This document shows, piece by piece, positions 1 through 7,852 of a DNA stretch of 64,000 nt. A model generated the notes under the pieces. The model did no database searches. It saw only the letters and a list, made by a program, of their open reading frames with translations, and was not told where the DNA came from. Location: assembly GCF_005217525.1 (NCBI RefSeq), contig NZ_PNXQ01000005.1, positions 103,039-167,038 on the forward strand, written 5' to 3'. The DNA comes from Paenibacillus terrae (GTDB taxonomy: Bacteria > Bacillota > Bacilli > Paenibacillales > Paenibacillaceae). A program made the translations under genes and the position numbers. Numbering within the stretch: the first letter of the stretch is position 1; each line of letters begins with the position of its first letter.

Positions 1-234
1 AATGTAATCTACATCCTCCATGGCATAGCTGAGCCTCTGCTTGTCCCTGATATCACCGATCAGATAACGTACATTCGTATATTCTTTTAATTCCTGCTGC
101 AGATCAAACTGCTTGCTCTCATCCCGGCTAAAAATCCGCAGAGCTTTGGGATTATAGGATAAAATATTACGCACAATTTCACTTCCAATCGAGCCTGTGC
201 CGCCCGTAACCAGTACAATCTTGTTGGTAAACAT
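1..234 (-). CDS. UDP-N-acetylglucosamine 4,6-dehydratase-like protein (PseB/CapD family), 5' part only
   Basis: The first 78 codons are visible; the gene runs off the left edge. The start ATG (232-234) follows a GGAGG ribosome site. The N-terminus has a beta strand and the Rossmann NAD(P)-binding motif GGTGSIG (about residues 11-17), then FSRDESKQ, typical of short-chain dehydrogenase/reductase nucleotide-sugar dehydratases. The family performs the first step of pseudaminic acid or related nonulosonate synthesis, converting UDP-GlcNAc to a 4-keto-6-deoxy sugar. Its position beside a Maf-like gene and the flagellin cluster suggests it feeds flagellin glycosylation. A capsule or other surface-glycan role is possible because the C-terminus cannot be seen. 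Confidence 0.75.
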   Translation of the reverse strand, partial: MFTNKIVLVTGGTGSIGSEIVRNILSYNPKALRIFSRDESKQFDLQQELKEYTNVRYLIGDIRDKQRLSYAMEDVDYI

Positions 235-263
235 AATGACCTCCGGAGTGTAAAACGATTAAT

Positions 264-2072
264 TTATATATCTTTATAGACCACTGGCTCGCTATCTGTT
301 TTTTTATCTAAACGGCGAATCGATTCTGAAAACATTTCTTCAAGTATTGGGATTTGTGCTGTGATATCCTGTAGCAGCTTACCCAGATACTCATAGATTA
401 GATCAGACTTACGCGTCAACTGATGTTCTGTCACAATCACAGGGAGCACCTGATCAAAACGCGCAATTTCGATAGGCATAATGGACTCAAATATAGGTGA
501 GAACCAATCCCTGTTGGCAATCAATCCCCACATCTGCTCTATAGACTCCACCATACTTTGAGCCTTTGCTGGTTTAGTCCGGCTAAATTCGCGTATTTTT
601 TTCATCAGCTTATGAATTGCTGCAATCTCAGAACGTACATTGGAAAGATCTCCGAGTGTTGCTATCAGCTTATCTCTGACATCCTGCACCTTATTCATAT
701 CAGCAGCAATATTTATTTTGTTTATCAAATCGGCAATTGCATCATGATCAACAGATTCTGATGCTAACAATTTATACATCTCTTCCATCGGTTCGTATGG
801 AGCTCCCTCAATCACTGCACCATTGCGAGTTGAATTGATAAATTCAATCCTTGGAAGTGCCTTAATCAGATTTTCGAGTCCATTCTTCATCAGGGAGAAA
901 CTTTCGTCTGTAGTATTGTATGTCCCCTTTACATTAAGCACTTTTTTAGGTGCTTCCTGCACTATCTTATCTGTAGTTTCGGCTGCAAAATGTTCAATTC
1001 CATCTGCGTAGAATTTGTTATCAGGGAACGACAAATCCTGACCTGCAAGTATGATCCGTTTAGCCCCTAGATATGCCGCTGTTTGAATAGCCGTTCCTGC
1101 AACCGTTTCTGTAGGGGATATAAAGAGTTCCTCTTTACTGAGTCCAAAGAAATATTGTGATACAGCATCACTTTTCATAATACTATGGATTTTCCCTGCA
1201 CAGTTCTGATCAGAGATTTCATAATAGGAGGAGGAAGTAAACAATAAAGGCTGCTCTCTCGTTTCAGAGGAAGCAAAGATCTTCTTATTGACTGAATGGC
1301 CATCCATTATTACAGCAAGGTGAGGCTGTATTCCATGCTTTATTAATGCCTGAATGCTGGAGCCTGCTGAAATAATCAGTGCGTGAGGACGTAATTTTTT
1401 CAGCCATTCGATATCTTCCTGTAAAGATGGGCCTGATGATACAACAATCACCGTCACACCCTCAAAAGCGTGAAAAAGCCGTTCAATGGAAGGAGTGTAT
1501 AGTACATCAGATAGATGATATAGAAAATTTCGAGTCCATTCTTCCCGAAAACGATGCTCTGTATGTTTATCTATCATAAAGCTCTGACGGTACTCCTCAA
1601 ATTTCCCCTTTACTTCACGTAGCATACTCATATCATCGGTTAGATACTTACGCAGCGCAATAAACACTAAATCTTCCATCATGTAACTACTCAGCATATG
1701 AAACATCATATCGAGCTGAGAATCACCAACGGATAGCCAGTACAAATTGGGATGCCCCAGCAAAAGACTGAGGTCATACTCCGTCACAGCCTTCCGAAAA
1801 AGCCGCTCATCCGGCTCGTATACAAACAGCCAGTGATTCGGGTACAATTCGAGGAGATCAACAATGCTGAGTCCCCTTTCAAATCCATATACAAAAAGAA
1901 TCTTTCCGTTTCCAATCGCTCCTTGAACAGCATTAAGCCAAGCCGTGTCCCTTTCAAAGGGCTCAGTAAACAAAGGTATAGATAAATCATCATTCGGCAA
2001 ACTATTGATTTGGGTTGCAACATGAGGAAACCTCTGCTCTAGAATTGTATGGTTTATTTGTAGTTGAGACAA
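264..2072 (-). CDS. Motility accessory factor-like protein (Maf/DUF115), putative flagellin glycosyltransferase
   Basis: About 602 residues. The central segment has the DUF115/MptE-like signature: VIVVSSGPSLQ, then SAGSSIQALIKHGIQP and MDGH, followed by AGQDLSFPDNKFYADG. In flagellated bacteria this family transfers pseudaminic or legionaminic acid to flagellin. I chose the TTG at 2072 because GGTGG lies about 8 nt upstream; an ATG in frame at 2093 has no visible ribosome site. The neighbour on the left is a nucleotide-sugar dehydratase and on the right the fliD-fliS-fliT operon, so a role in glycosylating the short flagellin encoded at 4987-5757 fits. Sugar specificity cannot be read from sequence. 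Confidence 0.75.
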   Translation of the reverse strand: MSQLQINHTILEQRFPHVATQINSLPNDDLSIPLFTEPFERDTAWLNAVQGAIGNGKILFVYGFERGLSIVDLLELYPNHWLFVYEPDERLFRKAVTEYDLSLLLGHPNLYWLSVGDSQLDMMFHMLSSYMMEDLVFIALRKYLTDDMSMLREVKGKFEEYRQSFMIDKHTEHRFREEWTRNFLYHLSDVLYTPSIERLFHAFEGVTVIVVSSGPSLQEDIEWLKKLRPHALIISAGSSIQALIKHGIQPHLAVIMDGHSVNKKIFASSETREQPLLFTSSSYYEISDQNCAGKIHSIMKSDAVSQYFFGLSKEELFISPTETVAGTAIQTAAYLGAKRIILAGQDLSFPDNKFYADGIEHFAAETTDKIVQEAPKKVLNVKGTYNTTDESFSLMKNGLENLIKALPRIEFINSTRNGAVIEGAPYEPMEEMYKLLASESVDHDAIADLINKINIAADMNKVQDVRDKLIATLGDLSNVRSEIAAIHKLMKKIREFSRTKPAKAQSMVESIEQMWGLIANRDWFSPIFESIMPIEIARFDQVLPVIVTEHQLTRKSDLIYEYLGKLLQDITAQIPILEEMFSESIRRLDKKTDSEPVVYKDI

Positions 2073-2111
2073 GGTAATACCACCGTTTCGCATTAATATT
2101 TGTTAATTAGT

Positions 2112-2138
2112 ATATCGGATTTACTCTTAATGGAATGA
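2112..2138 (-). promoter_or_regulatory. Candidate sigma-D -10 element upstream of the maf-like gene
   Basis: On the minus strand CCGATAT (2112-2118) is a perfect sigma-D -10 core, 40 nt upstream of the chosen TTG start and after the fliT terminator. The expected -35 TAAA is not present at the correct distance, so this is weak. Confidence 0.3.
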
Positions 2139-2149
2139 AGCTTTTCACA

Positions 2150-2182
2150 GAAAATACCCCATTCTTAAATCGAATGGGGTAC
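2150..2182 (-). terminator. Rho-independent terminator after fliT
   Basis: TACCCCATTC pairs with GAATGGGGTA around an 8-nt loop, followed on the minus strand by TTTTC. It lies 17 nt after the fliT stop and ends the flaG-fliD-fliS-fliT unit. Confidence 0.75.
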
Positions 2183-2198
2183 GCTCCAAAATGCATTT

Positions 2199-2543
2199 TT
2201 ATTTGCGATGATCAATAAACAAACTGTCTACAGAATAAGCTTGCTGGTATGCATGCTGCTGCACACGAATGGCTCCACGTTTCTCCATCCAGTGACCTGC
2301 TTCATCCTTAAGTGCATGCATACGTTGTAAAATTACCGAATCGTGACTTAGTATATCACGAATTTTCTGCTTATTATTTTCCGTTATCGACGGCTGAAAG
2401 GACTGCATCTGTTCTACAATGCGCTGCCTTTGATCTGCAAACTGTTCAAACTCTTCCTCACTTAAATTCATAAGGTTAGATAACACTGCTTCTGTCCTAT
2501 GTTGCAGTTCTTCAAGGAGTACTTGCATATTAGGATCCGCCAT
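2199..2543 (-). CDS. fliT: FliT-like flagellar protein
   Basis: 114 residues, mostly helical and charged (for example LSEEEFEQFADQRQRIVEQ), with no signal peptide or membrane segment. Its start overlaps the fliS stop by one base (TAATG), so the two are translationally coupled. In Bacillus the gene directly after fliS is fliT, a small export chaperone for the FliD cap protein. Sequence identity within this family is low, so the name rests mainly on size, helical character and position. It is the last gene before a terminator. Confidence 0.6.
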   Translation of the reverse strand: MADPNMQVLLEELQHRTEAVLSNLMNLSEEEFEQFADQRQRIVEQMQSFQPSITENNKQKIRDILSHDSVILQRMHALKDEAGHWMEKRGAIRVQQHAYQQAYSVDSLFIDHRK

Positions 2544-2926
2544 TACACACTACCAACTACACCAGGCATTTTCATGGCTTCCAACCAAGCTTCCCGTAGG
2601 TCAGTCAAATGTTCCAGCACCTCTTGTGCCGGAGCGGCTATTTTATGAACATTCGCCTCGATCAGCTCATGCAGCATATATTCATACACTCGCAATAAGT
2701 CATGGGATATTGGATACTCAAAATTCAACGCAGATATCAACTCGTGTACAATAGCTTGTGCTTTACACAAATTATTATTTGCTTTCTCGTTATCCCTATT
2801 CTCTATCCCCTCAATCCCCGCACGAACGAAACGAATAGCCCCATCGTACAGCATAATCAGCAGTTTAGGCTTGGATGCAGTTTGCGCTTGAGTCTGCCGG
2901 TATTTCTGATAGGGTGTATTGATCAA
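2543..2926 (-). CDS. fliS: Flagellar export chaperone FliS
   Basis: 127 residues, full length for the family. The N-terminus INTPYQKYRQTQ, the LLIMLYDGAIRFV helix and the helix containing ELISALNFEYP are diagnostic for FliS. It binds the C-terminal helix of flagellin in the cytoplasm, prevents premature polymerisation and delivers it to the export gate. The start is TTG (2924-2926), 8 nt after a strong AAAGGAGG. It lies between fliD and fliT and is probably transcribed from the sigma-D promoter before flaG. Confidence 0.93.
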   Translation of the reverse strand: MINTPYQKYRQTQAQTASKPKLLIMLYDGAIRFVRAGIEGIENRDNEKANNNLCKAQAIVHELISALNFEYPISHDLLRVYEYMLHELIEANVHKIAAPAQEVLEHLTDLREAWLEAMKMPGVVGSV

Positions 2927-2940
2927 TTGTAAAACCTCCT

Positions 2941-4413
2941 TTATGACGACATGCCTGTAAGACTAGAAGAAGTATTATTATACTTGCTTATTGCCGTTTC
3001 CATGGCGGTGAATTTTTTGTAATAGTTAGTTTCAATCATCGTTAGACGGCTGGTCATGTCACTAATTCGACGGTCCAGACTCGTTAATTGTTCTCCCATT
3101 GTGCTCGTAGAAAGAAATGAAGCAGTTAGATCCTTACTAACTTTTGAAGTACCAGCTGTATCGGCCATTCTTTGCAGTGAAGTATTCGAAATCTTTTTAA
3201 GTTTAGCAATAACACCATCTTGCTGTGTGTATTTATTAGTTAGCGCGGTACTTGGATCCTGTTTCCCAAAAAAATTCGTGATAATATCCGGGTCTTTTTC
3301 AACCGCTGCACGCAATTTGTCTGCATCCAAAATTAGCTTGCCTTTCGTATCATACGTCCCTGTAGTGATCCCAAGCTCAGACATCATTAATGGCTTATTC
3401 TTACCATTTGCATCAACTCTGCCGATATCTACACCTTGAATCATGGCATTACGCATTTCAGATAATGTATCCTGCAGGATCGGATCGTTTCTAAGCATGC
3501 CACTCTTGGCCTTGGTTGTCCAGAGCTTTACTTCATCATCGCTCATACCGGCTTTTTGTTCCGTCGTAAGCGGAGCGTATTTTTTATATCTATCCTCACT
3601 AACCTTGCTGTTGAGTGTCGCAAGAACATCATTATAAGCATCAACAAAGCTTTGAATATTTTCGACAATCTTATCGGTATCTTTGGTAGCCTCTATTCTT
3701 GTCGCAGCGCCACCTGCTGTCTTAAGCGTAATATCAACGCCATTTATTGTGAAGTTATTGGAAGACTTCGTTACGTCTAACCCATTTACCTTTAATACAG
3801 CATCGGTTCCGTTCGTTGAGGATAGTTTAAACTCGCTACTAATTTGAGAATCAATATTGAATGCTTGCGAGCCGGTAGTTTTACTTGTTAATGACAAACC
3901 GGATTTAGCATCATATAGGGCGGTCACTCCTGTCTTACTGTTCTCATTAATTTTTTTGACAAACGATTCAATCGTTTCGTTGGCATCCACATCAATGGTG
4001 GCTCCACCAACCTGAACCGTACGAGCTGCCCCATCGGCAAATGCAAGCTCAGTGCTTGCCTTTTCTGACCATGAGCTGTCTGAGACAGATTTTGCGGCAG
4101 TAGCGAGATTTATTACCGAGATATCCAATACTCCACTGGCAGACGATGAAGCCGTTGCAGTCAACGCGTCACTATTTCCCGTTACGGTTACTTTCTGCGG
4201 ATTCATTGAAGCAGTACGATTTAATGTACCTAGTTTATCTTGTAGAAATGAAACAACTTTAGTACTGGACTCGCGATAGTTTTCTCGTTTCCATTCCATC
4301 AGTTGTTTTTGTTGATTCAGCTTATCGAGCGGTACACGCTCAGCAGTCATCAACTTTTTGACCATTGCATCAATATCCATCCCAGAGGCAAGGCCACTTA
4401 TTCTGGTTACCAT
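2941..4413 (-). CDS. fliD: Flagellar filament cap protein FliD (hook-associated protein 2)
   Basis: 490 residues. The N-terminus RISGLASGMDIDAMVKKLM is the hallmark of FliD, and the C-terminus has the coiled-coil segment DRRISDMTSRLTMIETNYY. FliD forms the pentameric cap at the filament tip that folds arriving flagellin. The start ATG follows GGGGGACATATAATT. The gene lies 14 nt after flaG and 14 nt before fliS in one operon. Confidence 0.95.
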   Translation of the reverse strand: MVTRISGLASGMDIDAMVKKLMTAERVPLDKLNQQKQLMEWKRENYRESSTKVVSFLQDKLGTLNRTASMNPQKVTVTGNSDALTATASSSASGVLDISVINLATAAKSVSDSSWSEKASTELAFADGAARTVQVGGATIDVDANETIESFVKKINENSKTGVTALYDAKSGLSLTSKTTGSQAFNIDSQISSEFKLSSTNGTDAVLKVNGLDVTKSSNNFTINGVDITLKTAGGAATRIEATKDTDKIVENIQSFVDAYNDVLATLNSKVSEDRYKKYAPLTTEQKAGMSDDEVKLWTTKAKSGMLRNDPILQDTLSEMRNAMIQGVDIGRVDANGKNKPLMMSELGITTGTYDTKGKLILDADKLRAAVEKDPDIITNFFGKQDPSTALTNKYTQQDGVIAKLKKISNTSLQRMADTAGTSKVSKDLTASFLSTSTMGEQLTSLDRRISDMTSRLTMIETNYYKKFTAMETAISKYNNTSSSLTGMSS

Positions 4414-4427
4414 AATTATATGTCCCC

Positions 4428-4811
4428 CTATACTTTTTTATCGATAATTATTCCAGTAATTTCCATCATCATAGCTGCTATATCCAGAATTTTCTCAGGA
4501 GGTACCTCACGAATCAAATCTCCCGTTTCCTTGTTCATCACTTTGATCATGATTGCATGTGTCTTTTCATGTACCGATATTTCAAACGTCTTCTGCGGGC
4601 CTTGAATAGCGTCAATTGCTTTCTGTAGCTCCAAAACTGCTTCCTCATGTGTCTGCTGTTTCTGCGCGGTACCACTTCTATTGGCTGTCTGGACAGCATC
4701 TTGTACAGCAGAATAATTTGTTTCGGCATCTGAAGGGGCTTCACGTTGTATTCCTGTTGATGATTGAATCGGCAACAAACTCCCAGTGCTAGGGGGTATC
4801 ATCGAGTCCAT
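4428..4811 (-). CDS. flaG: FlaG family protein
   Basis: 127 residues. The N-terminal 60 residues are low complexity (Ser, Gln, Thr), and the C-terminal half holds the FlaG domain with SVHEKTHAIMIKVMNKETGDL, then IREVPPEKILDI. FlaG is a small protein linked to filament length and FliD function; its exact mechanism is unclear. It is the first gene of a unit with fliD, fliS and fliT. The start ATG follows TGGAGGTTATTGA. A well-matched sigma-D promoter lies about 70 nt upstream. Confidence 0.88.
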   Translation of the reverse strand: MDSMIPPSTGSLLPIQSSTGIQREAPSDAETNYSAVQDAVQTANRSGTAQKQQTHEEAVLELQKAIDAIQGPQKTFEISVHEKTHAIMIKVMNKETGDLIREVPPEKILDIAAMMMEITGIIIDKKV

Positions 4812-4879
4812 TCAATAACCTCCATTAATAATATTAGACACAATAAAACCGTTCTGTATTTGAAATGCCAATACATTAT

Positions 4880-4906
4880 ATATCGGTAAATGAGTGCAAA
4901 TATTTA
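4880..4906 (-). promoter_or_regulatory. Sigma-D promoter for flaG-fliD-fliS-fliT
   Basis: Minus-strand TAAA (4903-4906), 16-nt spacer, CCGATAT (4880-4886): a full match to the Bacillus sigma-D consensus. It sits between the hag terminator and flaG. Confidence 0.75.
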
Positions 4907-4930
4907 TGAAAAAAATAAAATAAAAAAACA

Positions 4931-4965
4931 AAAAAAGATCCTGCGATACACAGGATCTTTTTTTT
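4931..4965 (-). terminator. Rho-independent terminator after hag
   Basis: AAAAAGATCCTG pairs with CAGGATCTTTTT around a 7-nt loop, with T-rich flanks on both strands. It lies about 20 nt past the hag stop. Confidence 0.88.
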
Positions 4966-4986
4966 GTAAACTTATGTCGTTTAAAA

Positions 4987-5757
4987 TTAACGCAACAACG
5001 ACAATACGCCTTGTGGCGCGGAGTTTGCTTGTGAAAGCATGGATTGGGAAGCTTGCAGCAAGATGTTGTTTTTGGACAGAGTAACCATTTCTTTTGCCAT
5101 GTCAGTATCACGAATACGGGATTCGGAAGCTGTCAGGTTTTCTACAGTTGTGCCCAAGTTGTTGGAAGTATATTCCATACGGTTTTGCATAGCACCCAGG
5201 TTCGCACGTTGCTTAGCAACTTTTTCAATTGCTTTAGTTGTAGCAGACAAACTTACTGCAGAAGTAAGACCACGGATATCAGTGGAATCGATACCTTTAA
5301 TAGTAAGAACGAACGCGTTATCATCAGCTTGGATTTTAACGCTTCCACCGGAAATCGCAATACCGTTGAATTTAGTGTTGGACAGGATTGCATCAATTTG
5401 ACCGCCCAATTGACCAAGTTCTGCTTTGATGTTGGATTTATCGCCAGCGCTGTAAGTATCATTGAGTTGTTGAACGCTCAGCTCTTTCATACGAGTCAAC
5501 ATGGAGGATACTTCGTTCATTGCACCCTCAGCTGTTTGTGCGAAAGAGATACCATCTTGAACGTTGCGTTGTGCTTGTTCCAGACCACGGATTTGACCGC
5601 GCATTTTTTCGGAAATGGAGAGACCAGCAGCATCGTCAGCTGCACGGTTGATACGCAGACCTGAAGACAATTTTTCCATGTTTTTACTTGCTGCTGAGTT
5701 GTTCAATTGCATGTTACGGTGTGTATTTACTGCTGGTAAGTTGTGATTGATAATCAT
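4987..5757 (-). CDS. hag: Flagellin (short form)
   Basis: 256 residues: only the conserved D0/D1 ends with a very small centre. The N-terminus has INHNLPAVNTHRNM and LSSGLRINRAADDAAGLSIS; the C-terminus has RIRDTDMAKEMVTLSKNNIL, ending in SLLR. It is the filament subunit, secreted by the flagellar export apparatus and chaperoned by FliS. A sigma-D-like promoter and a leader with a CsrA hairpin lie upstream. The absence of D2/D3 outer domains makes the Maf-like gene nearby relevant, since surface modification may supply what the outer domains usually give. Confidence 0.96.
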   Translation of the reverse strand: MIINHNLPAVNTHRNMQLNNSAASKNMEKLSSGLRINRAADDAAGLSISEKMRGQIRGLEQAQRNVQDGISFAQTAEGAMNEVSSMLTRMKELSVQQLNDTYSAGDKSNIKAELGQLGGQIDAILSNTKFNGIAISGGSVKIQADDNAFVLTIKGIDSTDIRGLTSAVSLSATTKAIEKVAKQRANLGAMQNRMEYTSNNLGTTVENLTASESRIRDTDMAKEMVTLSKNNILLQASQSMLSQANSAPQGVLSLLR

Positions 5758-5762
5758 TTTAT

Positions 5763-5802
5763 ATTTCCTCCCTGAAATGGTTTAATTCCCACGTCCTTGT
5801 GG
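5763..5802 (-). promoter_or_regulatory. CsrA-binding sites in the hag leader
   Basis: On the minus strand the hairpin CCACAAGGACGTGG (5789-5802) presents AAGGAC in its loop between CCAC and GTGG arms: the classic CsrA site. A second GGA lies in the Shine-Dalgarno GGGAGGAA (about 5765-5772), about 20 nt away. This is the two-site arrangement known for Bacillus hag; csrA itself is at 6158-6391. Confidence 0.75.
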
Positions 5803-5854
5803 TATAAGCGTCTTCACAGGTCGGCCGCCCTGAAGAATTACCGCTCTAAAATAT

Positions 5855-5882
5855 ATATCGACCCTATGATGAGAATTGTTTA
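5855..5882 (-). promoter_or_regulatory. Sigma-D-like promoter of hag
   Basis: Minus-strand TAAA (5879-5882), 17-nt spacer, TCGATAT (5855-5861). One mismatch to the -10 and a spacer one base longer than usual. It gives a leader of about 90 nt that contains the CsrA sites. Confidence 0.6.
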
Positions 5883-6102
5883 TAGCATTTCGATTTTTTT
5901 TGAAATATTTCTTAGTAGTTTACGACCTGGTTATTTCGATTTAAAACCAACATTGATGACTTTATCCAAGTCCGACCTGTCCACACCTATCCTTAAGCCA
6001 TCAAACTTCCGAAATCACCTGATTAGAGATTTTCGATATTACGATAAACAGTTGAGTGTATGGATATATCAATTTACTGTTCCAGATAATTAAGCATAAA
6101 AT
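5883..6102. other. Spacer upstream of the hag promoter, no gene seen
   Basis: AT-rich. A plus-strand reading frame crosses it, but it also crosses the hag promoter and leader, has no ribosome site and no recognisable protein features, so I do not call it. Confidence 0.5.
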
Positions 6103-6153
6103 CTAGTCAATCAAAGGCCGACACTTTACTTGTGTCGGCCTTTGATTGACTAG
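6103..6153 (-). terminator. 22-bp perfect hairpin after csrA
   Basis: CTAGTCAATCAAAGGCCGACAC (6103-6124) is repeated exactly inverted at 6132-6153 around a 7-nt loop. It starts 5 nt past the csrA stop. The following T-run on the minus strand is weak (ATTTTATG), so it may act as a terminator or as an mRNA-stabilising structure. Confidence 0.6.
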
Positions 6154-6157
6154 CGAA

Positions 6158-6391
6158 TCAGGACTTTCTCTCTTTCATATCCAACATAGCACTTTGAATG
6201 GCATTGGAATCCATAACTGCACATTGATTATTTTGCTGAATAGCCTCAAAAACTTCTTTTCGATAGATATCAATATCCTTAGGAGCAGAAATACCAATTT
6301 TCACAGTATCCCCTTCGACGGAAAGGACAGTGACAACAATATCATTCTGAATTACAATGGATTCGCCCTTTTTACGTGTTAATACCAGCAT
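6158..6391 (-). CDS. csrA: Translational regulator CsrA
   Basis: 77 residues. The N-terminus MLVLTRKKGESIVI and the segment VKIGISAPKDIDIYRKEV are diagnostic. CsrA is a small RNA-binding dimer that recognises GGA in hairpin loops and blocks ribosome access. In Bacillus it represses hag until FliW removes it. The ATG overlaps the fliW stop by one base (TGATG), giving tight coupling with its antagonist. The target hairpin is visible in the hag leader. Confidence 0.95.
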   Translation of the reverse strand: MLVLTRKKGESIVIQNDIVVTVLSVEGDTVKIGISAPKDIDIYRKEVFEAIQQNNQCAVMDSNAIQSAMLDMKERKS

Positions 6392-6837
6392 CAGGACTCA
6401 CCGCCTTTGCTTAACTCTGTTCCATTCCATAATGGATGCTTAATTGTATAGTCTGTATTCTGCAAAACGATTTGCTTTCCTGTATGCTGTTCCACGTTAA
6501 AAATTAAAGGTGCAAGCAAATTAACCGTTGTTTTGGATTGATCACTGTTCCATGTGCAGATACATCGCACTGCTATCTGTTCTTGACTGGTAATTCCAAT
6601 ATCCTCAAGAGCATCATCAGACAACTCAAATTCATAATTATCAAAGAAATCAAATGGATTTACAGTAATGAAAATTGTAGCAGGCTGTTCCACCGCACTG
6701 AAAAGACTAAATAATTCATTATGCTCCCGTAGTTGAAATTCCCGAAGTTGTTCAAAGCCTGGTATTCCTTTTGGAAACACATAAAGAACGGTGTTGGTAT
6801 CTTTGTTTTCTTCTTCAATTTTCTGTTTTGGGGTCAT
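6391..6837 (-). CDS. fliW: Flagellar assembly factor FliW
   Basis: 148 residues. FPKGIPGFEQLREFQL near the N-terminus and NLLAPLIFNVEQHTGKQIVL toward the C-terminus are family signatures. FliW binds CsrA and flagellin in exclusive complexes, so that free flagellin releases FliW to inhibit CsrA. The start ATG follows TAGGAGGAGTTACTA. A terminator separates it from flgL, so fliW-csrA may have its own promoter, which I could not identify. Confidence 0.94.
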   Translation of the reverse strand: MTPKQKIEEENKDTNTVLYVFPKGIPGFEQLREFQLREHNELFSLFSAVEQPATIFITVNPFDFFDNYEFELSDDALEDIGITSQEQIAVRCICTWNSDQSKTTVNLLAPLIFNVEQHTGKQIVLQNTDYTIKHPLWNGTELSKGGES

Positions 6838-6862
6838 TAGTAACTCCTCCTATAAATAGTAA

Positions 6863-6895
6863 CAAAAAAGCTACGGACCACTCGTCCATAGCTTC
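6863..6895 (-). terminator. Rho-independent terminator after flgL
   Basis: Minus strand: AGCTATGGAC pairs with GTCCGTAGCT (one T-G wobble) around a 5-nt loop, then TTTTTTG. It lies about 25 nt after the flgL stop. Confidence 0.8.
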
Positions 6896-6919
6896 AAGTA
6901 ACAATGTCAAAGATAAAAA

Positions 6920-7828
6920 TCAACTCATAAAGTCCATCAAAGATGGCTGCATAATCTTGGCAGATGATTTCAAGGCAGCCTCATAGATAGTTTGGGCAGA
7001 CGTAGCTTGAATCATCAGACTAGCAACATCTGCATCCTCTGTCTTGGCTTGAAGTGTCGTCAAATTCAAATTACGATCATCTAAACGGGCTTGTACCAAT
7101 TCAACCCGGTTCGTGCGTGCACCTACTTCAGACAAACTTGTTTGCATTTTGGTAAAACGGGATTCAATGCTTGAAAGTTGACTTGATATTGCTGTACTAT
7201 TCCCACTGGTTAATGCGGTGGATAATGCATCCATGACCTTAAAAACATTATCTGCATCTGTCGATTTCCCGAAAAAATCGCTGCCTGACGTATTTACCCG
7301 AAATGCATCTTGATCCCCGATCGCATAACTTACTGCACCTTGATCCGGATTAATCTGATCATAACTCGTGACCGTAGCTGATAGCTGATACGGTGCCTGA
7401 TCATAATTTTGCCCATTGAAAACATACTTCCCACGAAGCTGGCTGTTACCAATATTCATCATTTGCTCTTTTAGTTGGTCAACTTCCAGCTTAATCGAAT
7501 CCAAGGCGGATTGAGGAAGTGTTTCACTTGAAGCCTGAACTGTCAGCTCTTTGAGACGCTTCATTACATCACTGCTCTGTTGCATGGTAGTATCAGTAAA
7601 ATTCAACCAGCTAACTGCTGCGTCTGAATTGGTTTTGTATTGCTCATTAGAAGCTAGCTCAGCTCTGTAACGTAGTGCATAGGTTACTCCTACAGGGTCA
7701 TCTGAAGGCTTATTCAGCTTACGACCTGTAGAAATCTGGTTCTCCATTTTGCCCATATTACTGTTATTCCGATTCAGGTTACTGAGCAGTTGCATATTGG
7801 TCATCCCTGAGGTTACACGAATTGGCAT
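6920..7828 (-). CDS. flgL: Flagellar hook-filament junction protein FlgL (HAP3)
   Basis: 302 residues. It has flagellin-like ends: RVTSGMTNMQLLSNLNRN and QISTGRKLNKPSDDPVGV at the N-terminus, then a C-terminal helix with QAKTEDADVASLMIQATSAQ. FlgL is the second junction protein between hook and filament. The start follows AGAAGGTGGAGTAAGGT. It is 25 nt after flgK in the same operon. Bacillus has yviE between flgL and fliW; that gene is absent here. Confidence 0.94.
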   Translation of the reverse strand: MPIRVTSGMTNMQLLSNLNRNNSNMGKMENQISTGRKLNKPSDDPVGVTYALRYRAELASNEQYKTNSDAAVSWLNFTDTTMQQSSDVMKRLKELTVQASSETLPQSALDSIKLEVDQLKEQMMNIGNSQLRGKYVFNGQNYDQAPYQLSATVTSYDQINPDQGAVSYAIGDQDAFRVNTSGSDFFGKSTDADNVFKVMDALSTALTSGNSTAISSQLSSIESRFTKMQTSLSEVGARTNRVELVQARLDDRNLNLTTLQAKTEDADVASLMIQATSAQTIYEAALKSSAKIMQPSLMDFMS

Positions 7829-7852
7829 ACCTTACTCCACCTTCTTATTATA

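Noticed and set aside
5797-6093. 98-codon plus-strand frame over the hag promoter
   Set aside because: It overlaps the CsrA site and promoter of hag and has no ribosome site.
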